Source: Spirodela intermedia (lineage: Eukaryota; Streptophyta; Magnoliopsida; Alismatales; Araceae). Taken from it: a stretch of DNA of 64,000 bases. Positions within the stretch are counted from its first letter, which is position 1. Each line of letters opens with the position of its first letter. The notes beneath the pieces are model-generated. The model had not been told where the DNA came from. It ran no database searches and saw only the letters and a list, made by a program, of their open reading frames with translations. The DNA lies in assembly GCA_902729315.2 (NCBI GenBank), contig LR746268.1:1605501-1669500 (forward strand). The letters are read 5' to 3'. A program made the translations under genes and the position numbers. Below are positions 13,150-24,600 of the stretch, piece by piece.

Positions 13150-14724
13150 TATTATGACATAAAGTTTTAAGATTTTTTTTAAAAAGCTAATATTAAAAAA
13201 TTGATGTTTTGAAGAGCAAAAGATGTCTGAAGAAATTTGATATTGAGAAGTTTGATTGGATCATCAACTTTGAAATATGGCAGGTCAAGATTACAATTGT
13301 CTTGACTCACTGAGGGTTGCAAGGGTCACCAATTGAGAAGTCCAAACTATGAAACATTATATCCATGGAAGAAAATAACTCAAATGATTATGTGTTGTGA
13401 TTTAATTTTGTCAAATGGGGCTTTGTGTAAGGTCACTCGTAAGAAGATGACACTACATTATAACTAAAAATTATAGTCACGTATGTGACCAAGTCACTCA
13501 CCAACAAACCACATTTTTGGCCCCTCTTTCTGAATTTCGTTCTATTGTATTATATTTATAAAATATTGTTGTGAACATTGAGGATGAATACTAAGTTGTA
13601 TTATTTCTTTGTTCATTACCACCATCATATAAATATTATTGTCAAACTATTGGTATATGGTAAAGATTCTATCTTTTTGAACATAAGAAAATTGTTCTAT
13701 TTTTGAATGAACTAATATATAAAGATATGACTAGCTATAGTTTAGAAGGACAAAAATCCAAGGCTCTTATTGCTAGAAGACAACCTAAAAATAGAAGCTA
13801 ATTTATAGAAAATAGAGAGAAAATAAGATCCAAATCTAAAATCAAAATCAAGTACGTAATTATTGTCATAAGAAGAAACAAATAAAGACTGATTGGAAAC
13901 TTAGAAGAAAGCAAAAGAATTAGGAAAATAAATATCATAATCAGGTTAAAATTTCAGCAGAAGTTTTCTAATATTATATCTCTTAAGGATGATGTTAAGA
14001 TTGAATCTCTTTATAAAAATGAGATATCGAAGTTGAGTCACCTAAAGGAGATAAAGTAATTGGCTGCAAATGAATCTTCAAGAAGAAAAATGGCACAGTG
14101 TTGATAATATATTTTTTCTATTTATTACTTTATGTTGATAATATATTAATTGTAACAAAATAAATGTCTGAGATAAATAGGTTGAAAGCATTACAAGTAA
14201 TGAGCTTGATAAGAATAAAAATATGCGTCACATGTTTTGTATCTAGTATCGTAGGTAATATGATGTATGTCCTGATTTACACTCATCCCAATATTTCACA
14301 AACATATAGTGTTATTAGAAGGTATACAATTAACTCACATAAAACATATTGGCATGTCATAAAGTAGGTTTTCATGTGTTTATGAGGTACTACAGATACA
14401 TATATAGAATTTAGGAAAAATATTAATATTTTGAGAAGATTGATTGATTCATATTTTGTGAGAGATCTCCATGAAAGGAGGTATCTCAAGGGATAAATAT
14501 TTAGAGCTGACTAAGAATCAGTTGCATATGAAAGGATCAAACATATTAATGTCATATGCCATTTCATTCAAGTAATCATTTTCAAAGAATAAATTATTAT
14601 ATAAAAGATTGGTATAGAAGATAATCCAAGAGACAACTTGACAAAGTATCCTCCATGTGCAAAGTTCACATGTTTCTTGAACTTAATTAGAGTCTTTAGT
14701 GCTTGAAATTAACCTCCTATGTCA

Positions 14725-15230
14725 ATAAAGCCAAAGGTCAAGTTTGTAAAATTGGCTTGGTCAACCCATTGAGAAAAGTTCCTCTCTACTTTTATGTCAA
14801 GTTTGGCTTGGCTTGGTCAAGTTCGTAAAATTGGCTTGGTCAAGCCTTCTTTTATGTTTTATTTTATGGACTAATTCCGAGTGAAAAAACAGTCTCACCC
14901 CTTGGTATAAAATATTATTGAGCAAGGGGGCTCAAGGAGAGAAAAATCAAGGTTGAAACCCTTTTTCTTTGACATCACAAATAAATTAGGGATTTGACAT
15001 CTCCCTCCTTTATGTCTTTGGTGATGACTTTATTTCCTCCAATTTCTATTTTTTTCCTTATTCATAGTGGATCTTCCCCTCCTTTTTTGGTGGCCATGAG
15101 AATATGTATTGACCTCTTTGTTCCACAAAATTCATGCATGTGCCATTCTTCCAGCTTTTTTCTTCTCAAATATCTAGCTTTTGTAGATATTCTATATCTT
15201 GCATTTGTTTTCTCCTACTATGCTAAGCCA
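14725..15230 (+). repeat. 3' LTR of the TNT1-like copia element
   Basis: It follows the RNase H remnant and a protein tail like AKFTCFLNLIRVFSA. It opens with two copies of a block close to GTCAAGTTTGTAAAATTGGC (near 14740 and 14818). It shares the CTCACCC to GAAACCCTTT block with the 5' LTR and ends around TACTATGCTAAGCCA. Confidence 0.6.
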
Positions 15231-15660
15231 TCAGATTCAAGTCATTTCACTAGAACTTTATTAAATGAGAATAAGGACTAATCATTTGAAAACTACTAAA
15301 AGATATTTTATGATAGTTGACATATGGTAGCTTCTAGAGAAAACATTTCTTTTGAATAAGGAAAGTGCATTTTGTCCATTATAACATAAAATAACTTTCA
15401 AATTATTTTAAAATTTTCTCATAATTGAATTTAATGTTGTAACATGTATAATTCTAAATAATTCAAACTCCACCTTTTGTATTTTTAATATTTTATCAAC
15501 TACAAAAGTTTTATCTAGTAGAAATTCAAATTTATTCCAAATTATATTTATACTTTTAGAATACTAATAAGAAACATGAAAATTACTAGTTTGATGTTAG
15601 TTTTCAACTGTAACACATATTTATTTATTTATTAAAATAAAGTTAAATATTTTATTTTAT
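15231..15660. other. AT-rich stretch, nothing recognised
   Basis: About 430 bp of AT-rich sequence between the copia 3' LTR and the LINE fragment. No frame, repeat pair or RNA gene was seen. Confidence 0.5.
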
Positions 15661-17110
15661 AATTCTGCCAACTTTGGTCATGCAATAACTTACCCCACAT
15701 GGGGAGAATGGGTGGAATTAATGCAAAAGAAATTCGAAAGATGGGCAAATGACATGATGGAAATAAAGGGACTAGGTGAAGAAATTCATTTTGTGGCGAG
15801 TGGGACTAGGTGATATAAATGTCTAAAGGGAAAATTGGTCAGAGTTGGGGATAATATGTGAGTTTTACTCGATCACTACAAATAGGCCACTTCTAACTGT
15901 CTGACATATTAGAAACAAAGATTGGAGGCACATGCTTATAGCTGTAGGAGTCCCCTGGAATGTAGCAGGATCACTAGAACTAAATTCGATATACTCATAG
16001 GAGAGAAAGGATATAGGGATATGGACACTTACCCCACATGGGGAGTTTTCCACCTGTTTAGCATGGGAAGAATTTAGAGAAAAAAGGGAGGTAAAACTGT
16101 GGGGAAATGAGATATGGGATGAATTGATCCCGACAAAAATATCTTTTTTCCTTTAGAGATTATTTCATGGACAATTGCCATTGGATGATAATGTTAAAAA
16201 AGGGGCATAGTACTAGCATCGAAATATGCCTATTATTGTAGGTTTCCCCAAGAGGAGAATGATCAGCACTTATTTTTTGAAGGAGAATGAGCAAGGCAAT
16301 CATGGGAATGGGTCCTAGAGTTGTGGAATCTTCCAAATAGAAACCAGAAAAATCACCATCGGTTTCTACTATTTTTCTTTAGAACCCAAAAGAAAAAAAC
16401 CATGATGGCCACCCTACCTAGAATTAGTATTGCCTACCTATTATCAAAACTATGGAAAAGGAGAAATGACGTTAGAATGAGAGATAAGCAATGTGCACCA
16501 ACACTAATTATGTGTAGAGTGAAACAATGGGCGAAGGAAACATAGCTAGGATGAAAGAAAAGTTTCCACTCACACATTCAGGGCAAAGTTTAATTAGAAA
16601 TTGAGGAATAGAGGTGTCGTGCTTCCAAAGAAAGATTTCTTTTGAGGTAGTGATGTGGAACACCCTCCCTCCCCCCTTCCAAGAGGGCTCCGTCAAATTG
16701 AGCATGGATGGAGCATCATTAGGTAACTTGGGCTAGTAGGGGGAGGGGGTTTAATCATATGGGAACAATACCAATATGGTGGCAGAATGCAAGGCTATGG
16801 CAAATGGACTCATATTATATTCCTCTCTTTGTCTAAATTCTATTGAAATAGAAATGAACTCTTTATTGTTAGCATCCATACTGCAGTCCAAAACATATAA
16901 ATTATGAAAATTAAGCAAATGGTGGCAGCAGATTTTAGGTAATCTACGTGTGGTTTGTAGGATAAACCACAAGGCTAGAGAATGCAACGAGCCAACATAT
17001 TATTTGGCAAAGAGAGAGGCTTGACAACAAGAGGAGAGATCCTTCAACAACCTACAAGAGCTCCTGTGGGAAGTTAGAGGCATGTGCAAACTAGACAGAT
17101 GGTGCCTCCC
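15660..17110 (+). mobile_element. LINE (L1-type) ORF2 C-terminal fragment, decayed
   Basis: Plus-strand translation, broken by stops and shifts, shows the zinc-binding reverse-transcriptase tail (LWGNEIWDELIPTKISFFL, near 16100, then RLFHGQLPLDD). About 550 bp further on it shows an RNase H-like domain: DGASLGNLG near 16710, MVAECKAMANGL near 16785, LNSIEIEMNSLL near 16840, and a C-terminal RINHKARECNEPTYYLAKREA near 16960. This domain order is that of plant L1 ORF2 3' ends. The endonuclease and the RT core are absent, consistent with 5' truncation on insertion. Confidence 0.7.
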
Positions 17111-18059
17111 CTACATTTAGAAAAAAAAGGTATGGACTCTATGAACGTGCTTCAAAGTAGGCATCAATGAAAATGCTTGATGATGAAAATCAATCCCAAG
17201 AGCAATCAACAAGAAGCTGCATTCCACAATTGGAGAAGAACAAACTACTAGGGATTGTGAGACCCTTACAAAATGAGCGAGGACCAAAATTCTGTAGATA
17301 CTAAATTGCATGTGGAGAACCTCTTTTTTTCAGGTAACAGAGGAGGTAGGATAGAGGTGCACTTAACCTGCATTTTTCCAGGACCTCCTAAATATATCAG
17401 AAATGGGCTAGAGGTGAGAAACATCAACAACCTCACCAAATGAGATAACTGTAGTGCAAGTCCAATGGTCTACTCACCAACAACCTACCTACCTCTAGCC
17501 TCCAAAAAAAAAAAAAGGAAGAAGAAGAAGAAAGAAGGGGCAATGTAGGAAAGTCTAGGGAAATAGAGTGAAAGTGCCAAAAGTCGGTAATCCCCCAACC
17601 CTCTCCTACCAAAAAAGAAAAAAAAAAGAAATAAAGGTATGAAAGGAGGAAATGGGGTAAATCCGTGAGGAAAAGGTTACCCATCTCACCTAGACCCTCA
17701 CCTAACCAAAAAAAGAAAAAAAAAAAGAAGAAGAAGAAGGAAGGAAAAATTTGGACACTAGATGGTTTTGGCGAAAAGGGGGAGGACCTATGGGATTAAG
17801 CATGGCGGTAACAATTGAATGGCATGAACCTCTATGTGACTCCCAAGGCTCATAAAGGTAGAACAAGAGAGACTGGTGAAACGAGAAAATAAATCCTTTG
17901 AAAAAGCTCAAATCTATTGCCTACAAAAGAGGCCAACCCTACTAATCATGTAGTATTGTCAAGGGAAATGGCCTCCACCCCCCCATGTACTATGGAAAAG
18001 AGCATCAGCCCTATGTACCAGCTATGTTCATCTATGCAAGGTTTTCTTTGGAAAAAAAA
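17111..18059. other. Spacer between LINE and copia remnants
   Basis: Apart from the A-rich tracts it holds no coding frame I can name. Part may be the LINE 3' untranslated region, and its right end may hold lost copia gag, but neither can be shown. Confidence 0.4.
17500..17745 (+). repeat. Three A-rich/GAAGAA tracts, about 100 bp apart
   Basis: Tracts of the form A(n)GAAGAAG begin near 17503, 17611 and 17707, each after a CC(A)n entry. They lie 0.4-0.6 kb beyond the LINE RNase H domain on the same strand. They may be 3' tails of LINE copies, or plain low-complexity DNA. Confidence 0.5.
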
Positions 18060-21000
18060 AGAAACATATGCTCCTTGTTCAAGCAATAGAAAAATTACCA
18101 CATCAGTTGACTCCATAGTCATAGTTGCTGGGATATGAAACATTTGCCTATCACCCTATATTACCTTGAAAAATTTACTTCATGTTCCTATATTGACCAC
18201 AAACCTCATTTCTATTAGCAAACTTATATGAGACCTAGGTAATGTTGTTCTTCATCCTAATACATGTCTATTTTTTGACGAGATGTCTATGAGGGTGATT
18301 AGACTTGCTATAGAATGGAGTGGACTCTATTATTTGGAGCTTCCAAGCCAATCAAGCATTGTAGGAGATCAAAACAACATTCTAAAGAACCCTAACCTGC
18401 CAAATAATGAAAAAATATTGGCTTCAACATCAAAGATTAAGACATCCCTCATTTTTTATTCTGAAAAATTTATTTTCTTCTTTGTTTCACCACTCAAATA
18501 TCTCTAAATTTAAGTGTGAAGTATGTGAATTTGCCAAACATAAAAAAATATATTTTTCTGAAAATAATATGAAATGTTCAATACTTTTTTTGTGTTCATA
18601 GTGATGTATGGGGGTTTGAACCAACATGTAACACGTGGAGCTAGGTGGTTTATCACTTTTATTGATGATTGTATATGAATGATATGAATTTATTTATTTA
18701 AAAATAAATTTAAATATAGAGATCTGATATAACTTCTTCAATAAAAACTTAGTTTGCGACAACAATTCAGAGGTTTAGATTTGATAACACCAAAGATTAC
18801 TTCAATCATATCTTAACCTCTTATTTCCAAAAAGAAAGTATAGTATATGAATCATCATGTATTTATATACCCCAATAAAATAGGATGGCTGAATGGAAAA
18901 ATGGTCATCTATTAGTGATGAGCAGAGCTCTCATTATTCAAAACAATGTACCAAAATATTTTTTAGAGTGGGGGAGTTCTTATGACTTCCCACCTTATAA
19001 ATTGTCTACCAAGTAAAATTTTGAATTTTAAAAGTTCAATTGATATGTTATCTTTTTTTTTATTGTCAAATTCTATTAAAAATGAGCCTCATACCTAAGA
19101 TATTTGGGTGTATAGGGTTTGTACATATTCATAAACAACATAGAGATCAATTAGATCCTAGAGATCTAAAATATATTTTTGTAGGATATTCTCAAACAAA
19201 GAAAGAATATCATTGTTATTATCCTCGAACAAAGAAATTTTTCATTTCAAAGGATATTACCTTCAATGAGAAGGAAGCATACTATAACACATCAAATCAT
19301 CATGATAAGATTGAAACATTAGAGGATCCATAATTAAATTTTTTACTTCCTACTACTAATTCATTACCAAACCTCACTATGACATCAAACCACTTGTTCT
19401 TGAATCTACTCCTAACGTATTCCTCAAAGAGAAAAGATTTGACCAATTATATTACATAAAAAAAAAGAATACCTCAGAATCTATGCATATTCAAGAATCC
19501 TCATAAGATGACTCAAATGAGACATCTTAGACCAGCACCTTACCTATTGATGAACAACTTACCTATTACTGTTCAAAAGGGGGTAAGAGAATGTACTAAA
19601 AATCATTATATCTTATAACACTTTTTTGTCATATAATAAATTATCACCTTCATAAAAGGCTTTTGTATCTAACCTAATTTTATCTCAATCTCAAAGACTG
19701 TTTTTGAGGCTTTAACTCATGAGAAGTGAAGACAAACTATGAATGAGGAGATAGAAGCTTTGAAAAAAAATGATACCAAAGAACTTGTATGTCTATTAAT
19801 AGGGAAGAAAGTTGTTGGCTGCAAATGAGTATATACAATTAAATATCATTCAGATGGATCTATAGAAAGACACAAAGCTAAGCTAAGTGCAAAAAGATTT
19901 ACACAAACTTATGGAGTTAATTATCTTGAAATTTTTGCACTAGTAGCAAAAATGATACAATCAAAATACTTTTGTCATTAGAAATTAACTCTTCTTGAGA
20001 TCTCCAGTAATTTGATGTTAACAATGTATTTTTATATGGTGAATTAGAAGAAGAAATATATGTAGAGGTACCACATGGATATTGTGTGTAGGTTGTAGAA
20101 AGCATTGTATGGACTAAAATAATCTCCTTGAGCTTAGTTTAGTGAAGTCATGAAAGTTATGCTCAAGAAGGTGATCAAACTTTATTTGTCAAACATTTGT
20201 CTTCAAAAGGAGTCACAATTCTAATAGTATATGTGGACAATATTATTGTGACAAAAAATGATGATGCAGAAAAAATATTTATCTCGAGAATTCAAGATGA
20301 AAGTTTTAAGAAGATTAAAATACTTCATAGGTATTAAAGCTGCTTATTCTAAGAATTCTATTTGTTTGTCTCAACAAAAAAATGTGATAAATTTGTTACA
20401 AGAAACTAGAAAAATAGCTTGCAAACTAATTAATTCTCCAATTGATCTTAATCTCAAGTTAAGTACAATGGAGGAAGACATTATTATAGATAAAGGAATG
20501 TATTAATGACTAGTAGATAAATTGATTTATCTATCACATACATAGCATATATAGTCAATGTCATTAGTCAGTTCATGCATAGTCCGAAATAAATACATTT
20601 GTAGGCACCATATCGTGTTCTACACTTTCTAAAAAGAACACCAAAAAAAGGCATTATGTTCAAAAAACATGATTATCTAACAATTAAAGTATACAAAGAT
20701 GCAGATTATGTTAGACTTATTGTAGATAGTTGATCAACATCAAGATACTATAAATTTTTTGATGGTAATCTTATTACTTGGAGAAGTAATAAATAGAGTG
20801 TTTTAATTAGATCAAGTACAGAAATTGTATTTCATACTATGACACAAGGTATTGTGAGATTCTATGAGTCAATATCATCTTGAAAGATTTGAAGATCAAT
20901 ATATAGATAGTTCAATGAAACTTTATTGTGATAATAAATCAACAATCAATATTGCTCACATCTCTATTCAACATGACAGAATTAACCACAAAAATTAATC

Positions 21001-21457
21001 GTCACTTATAAAAGAGAAGATAGATAGTAGATAAATATATACTCTATGTGCTTACAACTGATCAAATTACAAATATATTCACAAAAAGACTTACATAACA
21101 ACATATTCTACCATCTTGTGTCCAAGTTGAAGGTGAACATTCACTAACTTGAGGCGAAGGGTTAAAAATACTTTTTCTGTTTACTAGTTTAGTCCTTTAT
21201 TTTTCTGTCCATCATACCTTATAATAAAACCATATACTGGACCAATTCAAATTGAACTAAACCAGTTTACCCTCTCCCATTTCATAACAACCGGTTGGTA
21301 TAAACACCAACCAACATGTAAGCATTTGAGTGAGATGAAATTTAGGGCTTCAGCCTTTTTCATTTTTAGTATATCTCTCTCTCTTGTTCACTGCTGGCAC
21401 AGAAAGGCAGGAAGGAAAGCATTCAGAGATGATCGAAGTCCAACACGATTTCTAACA
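18060..21457 (+). mobile_element. Copia retrotransposon remnant with 3' LTR
   Basis: Plus-strand translation gives the pol order of Ty1/copia elements, interrupted by stops. The pre-integrase region is seen as APCSSNRKITTS near 18070 and AIEWSGLYYLE near 18310, with the zinc-finger segment LQHQRLRHPSFF near 18420. Integrase follows (GARWFITFIDDC near 18640; KIFGCIGFVHIHKQHRDQLD near 19095; LKYIFVGYSQTKKEY near 19170). RT (VVGCKWVYTIKYHSDGSIE-like near 19815; FDVNNVFLYGELEEEIYVEV near 20010; FKMKVLRRLKYFIGI near 20290) and RNase H (KLYCDNKS near 20920) complete it. A purine tract (GAGGCGAAGG, 21151-21160) precedes the LTR. No 5' LTR or intact gag was found. Confidence 0.8.
21161..21457 (+). 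repeat. 3' LTR of the copia remnant
   Basis: It starts right after the purine tract at 21151-21160 and ends TTTCTAACA at 21457. It is about 297 bp. The first base looks mutated from the usual TG. No partner LTR was identified in the window. Confidence 0.55.
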
Positions 21458-21621
21458 ATAATATACATATATGGCAGTATTAGGCTGACTCCTAAAGATT
21501 AACAATTGAATACGGGTAAAAATTTGGCCTTATTTCAATTGACTTTCCAGTATCTGGGAACCCTAGGTTCATCTGCCTTAGTTCATCAGAAGATGATGGA
21601 CAGCGGAGCCATGAGCCACGT

Positions 21622-24600
21622 TTATGTAAAAAGGTCATCTACATTGCACTCACCAAGGAAAACCTTGATACTTCTGGGAGAACCACAGTTGCCTTCAGCA
21701 ATAATCGCTCTGTCATTGGCAGCCATATGTGCGATTATCTTGTAGATCATCTCGATCTGAACAACATGGCCACAATTTTCACTTTACAGCAGGCATAAAA
21801 AGAGTTACCAAAACTGGTTTATTCGGTTCAATTTGTTCTTCATACCTCCTCAGCAGCATGGCAGCGGTCTGCAATTTCCTCAAGTGTCAATGGCTCGACT
21901 GGCTCTTTGCAGCTGGAGCAGCAAAGTTGTCAACATAGAAGCCTGATGTTTTTTCCTTTGAATTACTAAAAACAACAACGTGAGTAACCTTCGGTTCATT
22001 TAATGGAGATACCTGGCTTCATTCAGAATAGTAAGGACCCTCTTCTGAAGGGCTAACACTTCTCCTGCAGCCTTTTTACCAGCTTCAACCCCTGCAAATC
22101 ACAGAGGAGGACGGAGTGGAACAATAAGAGGCTTGCTGCCTTGAAAGGATGAGTTGTAAGGAGATTTGAATCAAGGTCACACCTGGCTGATGGTAAGCAT
22201 TTATGTTGACCAACGATGCATAAAGACCTACAGCTCGCTCATAGAGAGCAATCAGGGCCCCCACAGCCCTTGGAGTAACTTCCTGCACAGTGACTGTGAT
22301 TGACTCACGGTCATTAGAATAGAGAGCTGCTCGGGTTCCCTGAAAAGGTTAAGGCCCAAATGGAAGCTTTATCAATAAATCAAGCGTACGTGCAAATTAA
22401 TTATTTTTATTTTTATTATTATTATTAGATGTAGGAAAAAAAGAAAAGAAGCATGAGTATTGGCTTTGCATCTAAAATGAGGTCATATTGAGTTAGATGC
22501 ATGCATGGTCTCAAAGCAGAAATCCAGCACAGTGCTTGACCCACTTCAAGGGGAGAAATTCAGAGGACAATGAGAGTGCAGCTAGCCAACGGCTAAAGTA
22601 GGAAAAAAAACTGTTAAACTGTGTTCATACAAAGGAAGAAGATAATGATGCACTTTGTTACTACACTGCAAAGTACCAACGCCAAAAGCAAACCAGAGGG
22701 GAAAAAGAACATAAAGGAAGATTTAACTAAATTGAAGAATATTTATAAGCATTCATATTTGAAACATTTAAGATGCGATGCAATGATTCTGAAAAAAGGA
22801 AAGATGTGAAGAAACTATATGAACGCGTCATCTCACAAGCTGAATCAATCTTCAATTCTGTAGATCAGGGAACCCTGTGAAGAAACAATGATGAATTCCT
22901 ATTTATTTCGTTTGATGAACTGTTTCATGAGGAATCATCAAAAATAAGTGCATTTTCTTACTTCCGCTCATTTGCTACAGGAAAACACTATTCCCTAAAG
23001 TCAGGCATCACAATGAGTCATCACTCGAACTGCACCCAGTAAATATGCAGCTTCCTGGCTTCACACGAGCATCTTATGATCTTCAGGCAGCCGAGAAGTT
23101 GTGAGCATTATGATGCAGATCTTTTGTACAGCAATACTCCCTAGTTATTGAAGTAAAACAAGGTATTAGTCAGCAAGAAGAGCTGACAAGGTTCAGGGCT
23201 AACCTGCATCATTCCAAATAAGTAGTCACCACATGTAACCCCTGGTTCGAGCTCCCAGTCGTGGCCAGGAGGCCTATCACGCAACACTTCGATAAAAGTC
23301 ACAAAAAAGTTGTGGACCCCCTCCCTTAATTGCTGAATATAACTGAAAAATTAGGTCACAATGCTTCAAAGGTGAAGTCTGGCTTCAATCTGGAGATGTA
23401 CTAAATAAGTCAGAAAGCCAAGGCATAACTCACGCATGCTGATCAGTGCTTCCTTTATTTCCATAGACGCTGAGGCCCTGATTTACCTGTAGAAGAAAAG
23501 AAAAGTAATGGTCCGGTGAGATCCTCTCATCAGTACTTCAGCAATAGGGAAGAGGAACACTAATAAATATGTAATATGTGTCCTGGTCAGACATGTTGAT
23601 CGCTAATAAAACAGTCATCACTAATGTCGTACACAACAGATGCAAACTATAAATGCCAGAAAACTCCCTTACAAGTCCAAAACAGAAGAATGTGCTACCC
23701 AAGTAATACATATTTATAAACAAGTTAAAAATAAAATCTGATAGGAGGTCAAGAGAATTCTACAGAAAGTAATAATATTTAAGTTGATGATAGGATCTTC
23801 TCACTAAAGTGATCCAAACCAGAGTCATGCATCTGAGCATAACCAGCCAGTGGTAGCAGCAGTTGACCATGGGCAACCATAATCGATTCTTTACACCCTA
23901 TGACCCATATGTCAAAAAAAGCAAAACCAAGCAAATGCCAAAACAAAAAAAGTAAACAATTTTACGAATCTGAAGATAAAAGCTTCATTTTATGGATCAA
24001 TGTTCTCTTGTCAAGAAAGATCATTTCAAAGGGATAGTGCAGCACCTGTTCCCCGTTTTGTTTCTTGCCTTCGTATTATTCAGATGGAAGTTGCTTCCAT
24101 ATTTTATTTCTTTCGACTAAAGTAAAGATGGCTAAGAGTACAATTGTGACTAAGGGGACAGATATGCTGTTCTTCATCCCTCAGTTGCATCCCAGGGACG
24201 TCCCAATCCTCACAGCTCTTTAGCATTGATTCTAAATCTCAGGGTCAAGATACAGCTTTGAGACTCCCTTGATCCATTAGGGCCAGCAGCATAAGTTATT
24301 GATCGACAAACACGTTACCTAAGACGTTTAAGTTGAATTCTTGATCAGTTTGATTGACTACAAGGTCAAGGGTCTTCCCATGCTGCGATCCTAAACTGGT
24401 GACATTGAAAGACGCAACCACTGGAAGGAGCTGAGATCAGCCTGCTAAATGAAGTGGATGGCCTTAGTTGTAAAGAGGTTGACAGAATGGTAATTGTAGC
24501 CCAAATAAGGTGCATGAACATTCAATGGAAATGAAAGAAAAACCTCGACCACAAAGATTCCAAAAAAAATTCCTTTCGCACTATCTTGAAATGAGATATA

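Larger units (their letters stand above)
12410..15230 (+). mobile_element. TNT1/Tork-like copia retrotransposon, internally deleted, with both LTRs
   Basis: Two related direct repeats, about 12410-13149 and 14725-15230, act as LTRs; both contain a block reading like CTCACCC, then TATTATTG, then GGAGAGAAAAAT, then GAAACCCTTT. Between them the plus strand gives copia gag (KFDIEKFD near 13236, MTKSLTNK-like text near 13480, a degenerate zinc knuckle near 13850). It then jumps from KGDKVIGCK (RT start, near 14050) straight to YVDNILIV (RT active-site region, near 14135). RNase H text follows (WHVIKWVF and GTTDTYIEF). Protease, integrase and most of RT are therefore missing. All frames hold stops, so it cannot encode its own enzymes. 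Confidence 0.75.
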
